Under the pieces are notes generated by a model. It was given only the letters and a program-made list of their open reading frames with translations, was not told where the DNA came from and made no database searches. A program made the position numbers and the translations under genes. Shown here one piece after another: positions 35,207 to 45,003 of a stretch of DNA of 64,000 bases (within the stretch, counting starts at the first letter, position 1; each line of letters opens with the position of its first letter). Source of the stretch: Dictyobacter aurantiacus (GTDB lineage Bacteria > Chloroflexota > Ktedonobacteria > Ktedonobacterales > Ktedonobacteraceae); contig NZ_BIFQ01000001.1 in assembly GCF_003967515.1 (NCBI RefSeq), positions 2,604,001-2,668,000 on the forward strand. The letters run 5' to 3'.

Positions 35207-35938
35207 ATGGATACAAATTATTTGCAGCTAGCCGTAAACAACAACGCCATCTGGTGTGATACCGTCTGCCGCTCACATAATATTAGGGGAGAGTTCCACG
35301 GAACATTCTGGATGATCAAACAGCAGGCTCCTACTTACTATCCCAATCTGATAACCCTGTCTCCGGCTAGAAAACTTGATCTTCATCAAGACCCACTGGC
35401 GACATTTCTCTCGCAGCAAAAAGATTACACGATCTCCGTCAAAGATAGCTTTGCTGACCTGGATCTCGACCCGTTCGGCTTTCACCTTCTGTTTGAAGCA
35501 CAATGGATCTTTCTTCGCTCTGACTCAATAGCAGTTCTTGACCAGCCATCTACAGAACTCGCATGGAAAAGGGTCGTAGAGGAAAAAGAACTTCTCGGCT
35601 GGGAGGCAGCATGGTCTCAGACAGAGCTCACGCAGAACCATATTTTCCTGGCCTCGCTCTTACATAATGCGGATATCTGTATCATGGCAGCCTATCAAGA
35701 TAACCATATTGTCGCGGGCGCCATCGCCAATAAGACACCTGGCGTCGTTGGCATCTCTAATGTTTTTACGCCTGAACAGAATGCGGAACAGTACTGGCAG
35801 GGTTTGCTCGCAATGATCTCTAAACAGTATCCCGGACTTCCAATCGTTGGCTATGAGCATGATGAAAGTCTTGCCCTGGCGATACGCGTTGGCTTTACCA
35901 TACTCGGACCATTGCGCATCTGGCTCAAAGATGAATAA
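35207..35938 (+). CDS. GNAT-like protein of unknown function
   Basis: 243 residues, AGAGG before the ATG. The C-terminal third (VVGISNVFTPEQ, YWQGLLAMISKQYPGLPIVG, SLALAIRVGFTILGPLRIWL) resembles the second half of a GNAT fold, where a glycine-containing helix precedes a final strand ending in a hydrophobic residue; the acetyl-CoA loop is not well preserved. The N-terminal part is unrecognised. Fourteen bases before the aminotransferase, so they are very likely co-transcribed and functionally linked. Confidence 0.65.
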   Translation: MDTNYLQLAVNNNAIWCDTVCRSHNIRGEFHGTFWMIKQQAPTYYPNLITLSPARKLDLHQDPLATFLSQQKDYTISVKDSFADLDLDPFGFHLLFEAQWIFLRSDSIAVLDQPSTELAWKRVVEEKELLGWEAAWSQTELTQNHIFLASLLHNADICIMAAYQDNHIVAGAIANKTPGVVGISNVFTPEQNAEQYWQGLLAMISKQYPGLPIVGYEHDESLALAIRVGFTILGPLRIWLKDE

Positions 35939-35952
35939 GGAGATCAAAAACA

Positions 35953-37074
35953 ATGCACATTCCTGATTTTAAATTGGAGCGCTACTTTGCTCGCTGGGAG
36001 TTTGTCGCCCCCTATATGCTGTCCAGCTCTGATGTTGATGGTTACCAGATGAGTGATCTGCTGGCACTGGCGGACCCCGAGTGTCGCGAACTGTGGCAGA
36101 ATCTGCCGTTGGGATATACCGAGAGCGCGGGACATCCGCTGCTGCGACAGCAGATTGCTCGCCTCTATCAACACATATCCACCGAGAATGTGTTGACGTT
36201 TTCTGGCGGCGAGGAAGCAATCTTTGCCCTTACCAATGTACTGCTCCAGCAAGGCGACCATGCGATTGTGACCTGGCCCGGCTATCAATCTCTCTATAGC
36301 ATCGCCCAGGCCACCGGCGCCGAAGTCACCCTCTTAGAATTGCAAGAAGAGCAGGGATGGCAGCTCGATGTGGCTGCTCTGCGTAAAGCGCTACGCCCTG
36401 ACACTCGCCTCATCGTCATCAACTTCCCACACAATCCCACCGGAGCCCACCTGGATCGCCAGACACTCGATGAGGTGGTAGCGATCGCCCAGGAAGCGAA
36501 CGCCTATCTCTTCTCTGATGAATCATATCGCTTCCTCGAATACCAGCCCGAGCAAACCTTGCCCGGCGCAGCCGATCTCTCGCGCAAAGCCATCTCCCTG
36601 GGCGTGATGTCAAAGTCTTTCGCCCTGGCTGGACTACGCATCGGCTGGCTGGCAACGCAGGATACAACCCTCTTGCAACGTGTAGCGGCCTTCAAAGATT
36701 ATCTCTCTATCTGCAACAGCGCCCCCAGTGAGATCCTGGCCCTGATCGCCCTGCGTGCCCACAGTCAGATTATCAGCCGCAGCCTCGACATCATCCAATC
36801 AAATCGTTTGCTCCTTAACCACTTCTTCCGCCAGTGGTCGGACACCTTTTCCTGGCATCCACCCCAGGCAGGAAGCATCGCTTTTCCACGTCTGCGCACC
36901 AACCAGCCCATCGCCAAGTTCGCCCAACAACTGGTGCAAAAAGAAGGCGTCATGCTCCTACCCGGCACAGTCTACGATCATCCCGGCAACAACTTTCGCA
37001 TCGGCCTCGGACGCAAAAACATGCCCGAAGCCCTGAGCAGAGTAGAACACTTCCTCCAGCAACACCGAACATAG
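35953..37074 (+). CDS. PLP-dependent aminotransferase, class I/II
   Basis: 373 residues, AAGGAG upstream. Fold-type I signature residues: FSGGEEAIFAL (cofactor phosphate loop), NFPHNPTGAHL (Asn161), LFSDESYRFLEY (Asp189), and MSKSFALAGLRIGWL with the Schiff-base Lys221; C-terminal FRIGLGRKNM carries the carboxylate-binding Arg. The start YGYTESAG-like segment (LGYTESAGHPLLRQQIARLY) resembles capreomycidine synthase-type enzymes, but substrate cannot be read from sequence. Operon with the GNAT-like gene. Confidence 0.9.
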   Translation: MHIPDFKLERYFARWEFVAPYMLSSSDVDGYQMSDLLALADPECRELWQNLPLGYTESAGHPLLRQQIARLYQHISTENVLTFSGGEEAIFALTNVLLQQGDHAIVTWPGYQSLYSIAQATGAEVTLLELQEEQGWQLDVAALRKALRPDTRLIVINFPHNPTGAHLDRQTLDEVVAIAQEANAYLFSDESYRFLEYQPEQTLPGAADLSRKAISLGVMSKSFALAGLRIGWLATQDTTLLQRVAAFKDYLSICNSAPSEILALIALRAHSQIISRSLDIIQSNRLLLNHFFRQWSDTFSWHPPQAGSIAFPRLRTNQPIAKFAQQLVQKEGVMLLPGTVYDHPGNNFRIGLGRKNMPEALSRVEHFLQQHRT

Positions 37075-37095
37075 CTCTCACCCCCTCACCATAAG

Positions 37096-37116
37096 TTCGG
37101 ACCTCGCGTCCGATTA
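37096..37116. repeat. Short dispersed hairpin repeat (copy 4) next to parS
   Basis: TTCGGACCTCGCGTCCGATT followed by A; 21 bases before parS 6, in the same arrangement as copy 3 with parS 3. Confidence 0.7.
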
Positions 37117-37136
37117 CCCCACAACCCAAAATCCAA

Positions 37137-37152
37137 CGTTTCACGTGAAACA
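37137..37152. other. parS site 6 (CGTTTCACGTGAAACA)
   Basis: One-base variant of the consensus, 14 bases from site 7. Confidence 0.87.
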
Positions 37153-37166
37153 TCATACTCGCATAA

Positions 37167-37182
37167 TGTTTCACGTGAAACA
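37167..37182. other. parS site 7
   Basis: Exact consensus TGTTTCACGTGAAACA; sites 6 and 7 are a close tandem pair. Confidence 0.9.
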
Positions 37183-37510
37183 TCACTCTCCGATTTCTCT
37201 CTCCACAATCTATTCGCATCCCCCTCAAAGGCAACTTAAGAAAGCTTAAGAAAGGCAAAACACAAACGAAAAACACCTCTACTCGCTCTAGAAGCCGATT
37301 CATCACCCCAACTAAAGAACTAAAGACCTTAAGAAGGTTAAAGTACTTTTGACACAGCTTTACTCCCCTTTGCCAGGTCATGGTCGTATAGGTATATCAA
37401 AGGTCTCTTATCCCTCTTAAGCACTTAAGTTCTCAAATCTCGATATAATTCATCACCCTTCCCATCACCCAAAGCAAGAAGCAACACGGAACCTCCCCAA
37501 ACCCCGAAAC

Positions 37511-37560
37511 CTCCCCACCAACGAGAAACGTAATTGTAGGGTCGACCCTCGCGGTCGACC
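37511..37560. repeat. Solo copy of the IS-flanking repeat
   Basis: CTCCCCACCAACGAGAAACG followed by TAATTGTAGGGTCGACCCTC and GCGG: matches the outside and outer end of the IS at 32756-34311 without any transposase. The remainder of the 37075-37732 gap is AT-rich with repeated CTTAAG motifs and no gene. Confidence 0.6.
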
Positions 37561-37694
37561 GGGCTGCCGTCGCTGGCGCTGGCAGCCCACGTACCCCCAC
37601 GACCCCGCTTCCCCTGTCTTACACGCCCCTCACGTCGTCCCCACCCGCAACCTCCCGCACACGTACTCAAAAGCCAACGCCCATTTCTTCGCAA

Positions 37695-37710
37695 TGTTTC
37701 ACGTGAAACA
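37695..37710. other. parS site 8
   Basis: Exact consensus, just beyond the 3' end of the SDR gene. Confidence 0.9.
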
Positions 37711-37732
37711 TTACATCCAAAACACCACGCGC

Positions 37733-38482
37733 CTAACGCATAATCTCGCCACCATTCACCAGCAGGGTCTGACCGGTCATAAAGGAAGATGCCGCTGAAG
37801 CCAGAAAGATGGCCGTCTGCAAGATGTCGTCGGGCGTTCCCCAGCGTTTCATAGGAATATCCTGGACTGCCTGCTGGCGCGTCTCTTCAGATAGCGTCTG
37901 GGACCATTCATTTTCGATACGGCCAGGGGCGATGCAGTTGACGCGCACATGGGGAGCAAACTCTGTGGCCAGGCAGCGCGTCAGTGACATGATAGCCCCC
38001 TTGCTAATGGCATACATCTGATTAGGCAGACCCGGCGCACCATCCAATGCACGATCCCAGCCGGTTGTAATAATAGACCCCCCCTCGCGCATATATGGCT
38101 GCACCTCACGGCAGCAGCGCCATGTTCCCATGATATCGACACCAACCATGCGCTCAAATATCTCTATCTCGCTCATGCCCCTGGTCTCCGCGCTATTGGC
38201 GCTGGCACCGGCATTGTTGATCCAGACATCGATCAGCCCCAGCACCTGGCGGGCGTATCGCACCAGTTGAGCAGCTTCCTCCGGCTTGCACAGATCCGCC
38301 TGGTAGAGAAATACTTTTCCTCCCTTCTCTTCGATCTGCCGCTGTACCTCTTCGGCTCCCTGCCTCGATTGGGAATAATGCGCCAGAATGGTCGCCCCTT
38401 GTTCCGCGAATCCCAGCGCCAGCCGCTTTCCAATGCTGCGACCGGCTCCCGTGATCACCACGTTTTTATTCTCAAATAACAT
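37733..38482 (-). CDS. Short-chain dehydrogenase/reductase, atypical active site
   Basis: 249 residues, AAGGAG before the ATG. Rossmann loop VVITGAGRSIGKRLAL, NNAGASANS, the catalytic pair Tyr157/Lys161 (MYAISKGAIMSLT) and the C-terminal FMTGQTLLVNGGEIMR place it near FabG-type SDRs. The usual Ser 13-14 residues before Tyr is not there: the strand reads SIITTGWDRALDGAP, with Thr139/Thr140 further away. It could use Thr or be altered in substrate. Divergent from the aminotransferase at 38701. Confidence 0.85.
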   Translation of the reverse strand: MLFENKNVVITGAGRSIGKRLALGFAEQGATILAHYSQSRQGAEEVQRQIEEKGGKVFLYQADLCKPEEAAQLVRYARQVLGLIDVWINNAGASANSAETRGMSEIEIFERMVGVDIMGTWRCCREVQPYMREGGSIITTGWDRALDGAPGLPNQMYAISKGAIMSLTRCLATEFAPHVRVNCIAPGRIENEWSQTLSEETRQQAVQDIPMKRWGTPDDILQTAIFLASAASSFMTGQTLLVNGGEIMR

Positions 38483-38700
38483 CTGCGCTCCTTACATCAA
38501 CATGTATTAACCAACTCTTGAGTTTATTCTCTCATATCTATCGCTTACATTTATACCACCTGCACTACACCTTTTCGCCACCCCTGGATTGGTGTTACAC
38601 TAATAACGTCAAGCCGATCAGTGCTGATCGACAATCCTCACGTGAGATGTTTGCACTATGTGGAGTGCGAGGCCGCACATATGAAAGGAGTACCCCGTCC

Positions 38701-40167
38701 GTGAGCCAGTATACCTCTGCTATAAATTCTTCGGATTCTTCAGTACCATCCAGGTTGTCGGACTCTGAGCAGCGCACACTTCTGCGCCAGCTCCGTAGCG
38801 AGATTATAGAGCGCTACCGTCCACATATTAGAGAAGGGGCCGGACCCATTCGTGTTATGGCCCGTATCGTTGCTGAACTGGAACAGACCTGCCGCCAGCA
38901 TAATATAGATGATCAGATTATTCGCGCTGAGGTGGTCAATCGCACAATAGGTGATATCGATCTACGCCAGGCGGTAGAGTGCGAGGGCGAGGAAGGCGGC
39001 CCGGAAGATTATCGCATCCTCGCCGATGAATTAGGCATCGCCTTGCCCGGCGAAGAACTCTATCACTATACCGCCACCGGAGAGACCTACTACTGGCTGC
39101 GCGATCAAATGCTGGAGTGTGAGCGTCTCTTGCTCAGCCAGGGATTCGATCCACGCGTTTATGATATCTATGGCATCGGTAATCCTGTTCTACGCGGCTG
39201 GCTGGCCCAGGAGATGGGACGCTGGGGCATCGAGGTGACCCACCACAATGTCCATCTCAGCCTGGGAGCTATGGATGGCATCGATAACGTCCTGCGCGGC
39301 GTGGCCCATATCTATCGTACGCGGCAGGTTGAGCAGGTGGGCATTCTGTTCCCCGAACCCGGCTTTGGTGTCCCCGAGTGGCAGGCCCTTAGCTATGGCT
39401 ATCAGATCCACCGCTACAAGACCTCCGCTGAACATCGCTTTAAACTGACCGGGGCCCAGCTGGAACAGATTCTCGCCGAGAACCCTGATATCCACGTACT
39501 CTATCTGACCATCACCAATAATCCAACCGCGTTCGCCTATTCACCTGCCGAACTGGAAGAGCTACACGCCGTACTCGCTAGCTTCCACGCTAAGGGCCGA
39601 GAGATCCTGACGCTGGCTGACCTGGCATATATCGGCACGGGAAAACCTGAAGAGGATCAGGCACGCATGGCGACCTTTATCAAGCCAGAAGTGCTGCAGC
39701 ATACCATCTTTGTCAGTAGCTTCTCCAAGACGCATACCCTGACCGGCGAGCGCTTCGGCTGGGTTACCTGCGGCGATCCCAATATCGCGGCCGGTATCGC
39801 GGTCAGCTGGAGCAATGGACTGGCGGCCCTGCCCGGTGAGTGGCAGCTGCGCTTCATGGCCTACTATCGCCTCCTGCAAACTCGTCCTTGGCTGGGCGAG
39901 AAGCTGCGCCGCTTCTATCGCCTGCGCCGCACACAGCTAGTCAAACAGCTACAAGAGATCAACGAAGAGTTTCATCTCTTCCAACAGATTTATATAGATG
40001 ATGACGCCACAGTCTACAACTGGAGCAGGCTCAATGAAGGGATAGATGCCTTCGCGCTCTTTGAGAAGACCGGCATTGCCGGAGTTCCCGGCTCGGGCTT
40101 CGGCTACGATGACGAGTATATACGCTTCTCCATCGGCGTCATCCCCATCATCCCTGGCGACCTTTAG
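38701..40167 (+). CDS. PLP-dependent aminotransferase with N-terminal extension
   Basis: 488 residues from GTG 38701, which has AAAGGAG ten bases upstream; longer frames begin without such a site. Residues ~1-110 are a helical extension (SEQRTLLRQLRSEIIERYRP...) absent from ordinary class I aminotransferases; then VYDIYGIGNPVLRGWLAQEM, a dinucleotide-like LGAMDGIDNVLRG, LTITNNPTAFAYS (Asn), LADLAYIGTG (Asp) and SSFSKTHTLTGERFGW with Lys343. The substrate is not evident. Ends just before foldback element A. Confidence 0.85.
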   Translation: MSQYTSAINSSDSSVPSRLSDSEQRTLLRQLRSEIIERYRPHIREGAGPIRVMARIVAELEQTCRQHNIDDQIIRAEVVNRTIGDIDLRQAVECEGEEGGPEDYRILADELGIALPGEELYHYTATGETYYWLRDQMLECERLLLSQGFDPRVYDIYGIGNPVLRGWLAQEMGRWGIEVTHHNVHLSLGAMDGIDNVLRGVAHIYRTRQVEQVGILFPEPGFGVPEWQALSYGYQIHRYKTSAEHRFKLTGAQLEQILAENPDIHVLYLTITNNPTAFAYSPAELEELHAVLASFHAKGREILTLADLAYIGTGKPEEDQARMATFIKPEVLQHTIFVSSFSKTHTLTGERFGWVTCGDPNIAAGIAVSWSNGLAALPGEWQLRFMAYYRLLQTRPWLGEKLRRFYRLRRTQLVKQLQEINEEFHLFQQIYIDDDATVYNWSRLNEGIDAFALFEKTGIAGVPGSGFGYDDEYIRFSIGVIPIIPGDL

Positions 40168-40199
40168 AGAGTTGTCTGACTCTCGTCGTATTGGGGTAT

Positions 40200-40712
40200 G
40201 TAAGCGCCCCCCGCACACGCGTCCGCATGCGCGGCCGCACAGAGTGTTGAGTTGGTGTATGGTGGGTGCGCGGATGCGCACCCACCATACACCAACTCAA
40301 CACTGACTCCTGAGCACCACAGGTGCACAAACAGCCCTTTATATATTTGTGTCCTGGCGGCGCACCCACATCCCATACGCCAACTCAACACTGACTCCTG
40401 AGCACCACAGGTGCACAAACAGCCCTTTATATATTTGTGTCCTGGCGGCGCACCCACATCCCATACGCCAACTCAACACTGACTCCTGAGCACCACAGGT
40501 GCACAAACAGCCCTTTATATATTTGTGTCCTGGCGGCGCACCCACATCCCATACGCCAACTCAACACTGATTCCTGAGCACCACAGGTGCACAAACAGCC
40601 CTTTATATATTTGTGTCCTGGCGGCGCGGATGCGCCGCCAGGACACAAATATATAAAATAAATGCGGCCGCGCAACGGACGCGAGTGCGGGGGCGCTCAC
40701 GCTCGCCAACAC
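40200..40712. repeat. Foldback repeat element A (inverted ends, two hairpins, tandem array)
   Basis: Outer ends are imperfect inverted copies (AGCGCCCCC..GCAC.CGCGTCCG..TGCGCGGCCGCA at 40200-40240; its complement at 40663-40712). Inside each end is a perfect hairpin with apical GCGC-GGAT-GCGC: 29-bp arms at 40243-40304 and 26-bp arms at 40602-40657. Between them lie about four 88-bp direct repeats whose left and right margins are continuous with the inner arm of each hairpin. Frames on the minus strand through the array are artefacts of the repeat. The remaining gap to gap (40713-41176) has no gene. Confidence 0.85.
40293..40627. repeat. 88-bp tandem repeat, about four copies
   Basis: Units begin CAACTCAACACTGA at 40293, 40381, 40469 and 40557; copies are nearly identical (ACTGACTCC becomes ACTGATTCC in the last), and contain TTTATATATTTGTGTCCTGG. 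Part of foldback element A. Confidence 0.92.
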
Positions 40713-41164
40713 GATATGAGAACTCCTGTTCTCCTATATAGTTACTTTACACACAACGCCAGAAACACTTCTATTCTTCTTGCCCATTAAACTTCCGCTC
40801 AGATATATTGCCAGTTTCGTTTGCAAGTGATAACCTTACACATAAGGAAATGAAGGTAACGGCACCCTATTTGGGTGGATCCCCCAGGTAAAATGGAACT
40901 GTGTCGATCAACCATCATTACTGTATTTCAACGCCGAAATGCAATAACCTTTATCTCTACATAGTTTGGCAGGTAGATAGTTTCTACACATAAACAAAGC
41001 GTGACCTTTTCGTGACACGTGAACGTATTGCAGTGATGCAACCGTAACACGTTGACGACAAACTATGGGTAAGACGACAGATGAGATGAAGAAGATCACT
41101 CAGGGGCAAACGATAAAATCTGCTCAGGAGCAAATTGCACAACAAGGGTACAACCCCTCATTAA

Positions 41165-42190
<1,026 letters not shown>

Positions 42191-42204
42191 TCTCGCAGGT
42201 TCTG

Positions 42205-42242
42205 ATGGCGTATGTTACATCTCTATGGTGTAACTGCGCCAT
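42205..42242 (+). terminator. Hairpin between gap and pgk
   Basis: ATGGCG..GTTACA pairs with TGTAAC..CGCCAT and is followed by TTTTATAT. It may attenuate or process the gap-pgk transcript, since pgk follows only 50 bases later. Confidence 0.5.
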
Positions 42243-42292
42243 TTTATATGCCAGATTCCCCTGTGGACTCTGGCTAGCCATAGGAGAAAGCG

Positions 42293-43486
42293 ATGAACAA
42301 AAAGACTGTTCGGGATATCGATGTGGCGGGCAAACGCGTCCTGGTCCGCGTCGATTTTAATGTCCCACTGGATAATTCTCAACACATTACCGACGATATC
42401 CGTATCGTTTCCGCCCTGCCCACTATCAACTATCTGCTCGATAATGGCGCCGCCGTCATCTTGATGTCCCACCTCGGTCGCCCCAAAGGCCAGGTGGTCG
42501 ATACGATGCGTATGGCGCCCGTGGCGGCTCGTCTCTCAGACCTGCTGCACCGACCGGTCATTACCAGTAGTGACTCCATCGGCCCGGAGGCCGAGGAAAA
42601 GGCTCAGGCGCTACGTCCGGGACAGGTACTGCTGCTGGAAAATCTGCGCTTCCATAAGGAAGAGGAAAAGAATGATCCAGAGTTCTCTCGCCAGCTGGCT
42701 TCGCTCGGCGATTTCTATGTCAATGATGCCTTCGGTACCGCCCACCGCGCCCATGCCTCAACGGAGGGCGTGACCCACTACCTGCCGGGCGTCTCCGGCT
42801 TCCTGGTAGAGAAAGAGCTGAATTTCCTGGGCAGCGCGCTGGAGAATCCACGCCGTCCTTTTGCGGCCATCGTCGGCGGCGCCAAGGTCTCTGATAAGAT
42901 CGCCGTACTTGAACGTCTGATCACACTGGCGGACAGCATCCTGATCGGCGGTGGCATGGCCAATACCTTCCTCAAAGCCCAGGGATTGGAGATCGGAGAT
43001 TCGCTGTTCGAAGAGGCGAAGGTAGATGAGGCGAAGGCGTTGATCGCCCAGGCGGAGAAGCTGGGAAAGAAGTTTATTCTGCCTCCGGATGTGGTGATCG
43101 CCGATCGCTTCGCCGCCGATGCGGAACATAAGGTGGTCGCCGCGCAGGCCGTTCCTCAGGGATGGCGTATCCTGGATATCGGACCCGCTACAGTTGAGAC
43201 GTTCCGTCAGGCCCTGGCTACATCCCAGACTATTGTGTGGAACGGTACGCTGGGCGTAGCTGAGATGCCAGCCTTCGCCAAGGGCACCAACGCGGTGATC
43301 GAAATCCTGATTGAGCGCGCGCAGCAGGGCGCTACCACCATTATCGGCGGCGGCGATTCGGCGGCGGCCGTGGAACAGGCGGGAGCCGCCAGCAAGATGA
43401 CGCACGTCTCTACCGGCGGCGGCGCTTCGCTGGAGTTTCTGGAGGGTCGCGTCCTCCCCGGTGTAGCAGCCCTGCAAGATGCCTGA
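42293..43486 (+). CDS. pgk: Phosphoglycerate kinase
   Basis: 397 residues, AGGAG before the ATG. Transfers phosphate from 1,3-bisphosphoglycerate to [17 protein letters not shown] (substrate-binding loop), [22 protein letters not shown], the ATP site [13 protein letters not shown] and the C-terminal [13 protein letters not shown] plus [19 protein letters not shown] are all present. Normal length. Second gene of the gap-pgk-tpiA run. Confidence 0.97.
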   Translation: MNKKTVRDIDVAGKRVLVRVDFNVPLDNSQHITDDIRIVSALPTINYLLDNGAAVILMSHLGRPKGQVVDTMRMAPVAARLSDLLHRPVITSSDSIGPEAEEKAQALRPGQVLLLENLRFHKEEEKNDPEFSRQLASLGDFYVNDAFGTAHRAHASTEGVTHYLPGVSGFLVEKELNFLGSALENPRRPFAAIVGGAKVSDKIAVLERLITLADSILIGGGMANTFLKAQGLEIGDSLFEEAKVDEAKALIAQAEKLGKKFILPPDVVIADRFAADAEHKVVAAQAVPQGWRILDIGPATVETFRQALATSQTIVWNGTLGVAEMPAFAKGTNAVIEILIERAQQGATTIIGGGDSAAAVEQAGAASKMTHVSTGGGASLEFLEGRVLPGVAALQDA

Positions 43487-43532
43487 GCACAAAAATGGTA
43501 CAATGAACGTGCGCCCCTCATGGGCGCCTAAC

Positions 43533-43729
43533 GTAGGTGCCGGGCTTGCCCCGGCTTGGCTGCGAAACGGCCCCGTACCAGGGCGCGCACGTTCCCCGAC
43601 AAACGGTATCTCTCCAGCAAACGTTGCACCAACGGAAGAGTCCGTTGGGAACGAAAACATGTTTGGTGAAAGGTGCGCGTCCGGCGAGGGGCCGCTTCGC
43701 AGCCAAGCCGGGGCAAGCCCGGCACCTAC
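43533..43729. mobile_element. 197-bp MITE between pgk and tpiA
   Basis: Terminal inverted repeats of 42 bp with a single mismatch (outer part GTAGGTGCCGGGCTTGCCCC; complement ending ACCTAC). No coding capacity. The end GTAGG.../...CCTAC matches the MITEs at 44554 and 55453 and the IS at 32756. It sits inside the glycolytic operon and leaves 27 bases to the tpiA start. Confidence 0.8.
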
Positions 43730-43756
43730 GATCTTCGTTTGGAAAAGGAGCACTAT

Positions 43757-44551
43757 ATGGCAACTTCTCGTACTGCAATCATCGCAGGTAACTGGAAAAT
43801 GAATCTGGGACCCCAGCAGGCCTCAAGCTTTGCCCGGGAGATTCTCCCCTCACTGGGAGATATTATCCGCCACAATTCATCCCTGATGAGCATCCTCTGT
43901 CCTCCCTCGATCTCTCTGGCTGCTGTCCATAAAGTAATGGAAGCAATGCCAATCCCTGGCGTCGAGCTGGGTGCCCAGAATATGTACTACGAGGATAAAG
44001 GAGCCTTCACCGGCGAGATCGCGCCGGGCATGCTTAAAGAGCTGTGTACCACGGTGATCCTGGGCCATTCTGAACGCCGTACCTATTTCGGTGAGAGCGA
44101 TGAACTGGTGAATAAGAAAACGCTGGCCGCCCTTGCCTATGGCCTGCGCCCCATCGTCTGTGTGGGAGAGAACACAGATCAATACGAGTCCGGTGAAACG
44201 CAGTCCGTGATCAAATCCCAGATCCAGCAGAGCCTGGCGGGACTCAGCGAGGAACAGGCGCCCCAGATCGTTATCGCCTATGAGCCAATCTGGGCCATCG
44301 GCACCGGCAAGGCCGCCACAGCCAGAGGCGCCGGCGAGGTCATCCACTTTATTCGCTATACCTATGCCAGCATCTATGGAGAGAGCGCGGCCCAGGCCAT
44401 CCGCATCCTCTACGGCGGCAGCGTTACTTCCGCCAACATCGCCGAATTCATGGCCCACCCCGACATCGATGGGGGGCTGATCGGCGGCGCCAGCATCAAA
44501 AACGACTTCGTCGAAATCGTACGCACCACCGCCGAAACCATCCACCCATAA
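43757..44551 (+). CDS. tpiA: Triosephosphate isomerase
   Basis: 264 residues from the ATG at 43757 (AAAAGGAG upstream); a longer frame reaches into the MITE and is rejected. Interconverts dihydroxyacetone phosphate and glyceraldehyde-3-phosphate. Catalytic residues: Lys14 in GNWKMN, His104 in ILGHSERR, Glu176 in AYEPIWAIGTG; phosphate loop YGGSVTSAN and GGASIKNDF. Normal length. Third gene of the glycolytic run; the stop is two bases before a MITE. Confidence 0.97.
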   Translation: MATSRTAIIAGNWKMNLGPQQASSFAREILPSLGDIIRHNSSLMSILCPPSISLAAVHKVMEAMPIPGVELGAQNMYYEDKGAFTGEIAPGMLKELCTTVILGHSERRTYFGESDELVNKKTLAALAYGLRPIVCVGENTDQYESGETQSVIKSQIQQSLAGLSEEQAPQIVIAYEPIWAIGTGKAATARGAGEVIHFIRYTYASIYGESAAQAIRILYGGSVTSANIAEFMAHPDIDGGLIGGASIKNDFVEIVRTTAETIHP

Positions 44552-44553
44552 CT

Positions 44554-44684
44554 GTAGGTTCGGCCCTCGCGGCCAATTTCTCCTCGCCGCATGAACATGT
44601 ACCTTACATGCGTTCCCATGGTCCTCGCGTTCGGTGGACATGGGTGGACGTGGAGAGGGAATCGGCCGCGAGGGCCGAACCTAC
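44554..44684. mobile_element. 131-bp GTAGG-type MITE, copy 1
   Basis: 21-bp perfect terminal inverted repeats (GTAGGTTCGGCCCTCGCGGC plus C; complement at 44664-44684), non-coding core. Shares core sequence (TTTCTCCTCGCCG, GTCCTCGCGTTCGGTGGACA, ACGTGGAGAG) with the copy at 55453. Lies directly behind tpiA and may act as its terminator. Confidence 0.85.
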
Positions 44685-45003
44685 GGACCGTTTTCGCGTC
44701 GAGGAACATTTGTATTCTACGATCATCTAAGGCGCAAACACATCTACAATCATCTATACAATTAACTTTACAATAACTTATTTATATTACTTTTAAGGAA
44801 AAATACCATATCACCGCATATGGCATATCTATTTGATCATTAAAGAATCTCGTTGAGAGCCACGAGAAAACCACTGCAGGGATTTTTACCACTACTGATA
44901 CCACCCCCACAAAGAAAGCCCTCTGTTGAGGCTATAAACGCGTTTAAGAACCATTTAACATTTAGATTACATGAAGAATTCGCGAAATATATTTTTTCAG
45001 AAG

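Noticed and set aside
29980..37710. Repeated TGTTTCACGTGAAACA as regulator operators
   Set aside because: Exact identity with the bacterial parS consensus, number, clustering near an origin candidate and intergenic placement fit ParB sites better than a repressor regulon.
40293..40627. CRISPR array
   Set aside because: Direct repeats are contiguous 88-bp units without unique spacers and no cas genes are present; the same holds for the 33-bp array at 54082.
40148..40712. Minus-strand frames repeating GAPPGHKYIKGCLCTCGAQE
   Set aside because: Translation of the 88-bp tandem repeat in element A.
42758..43753. 331-codon minus-strand frame
   Set aside because: Antisense to pgk and the MITE; no motifs.
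43877..44641. 254-codon minus-strand frame
   Set aside because: Antisense to tpiA and MITE.
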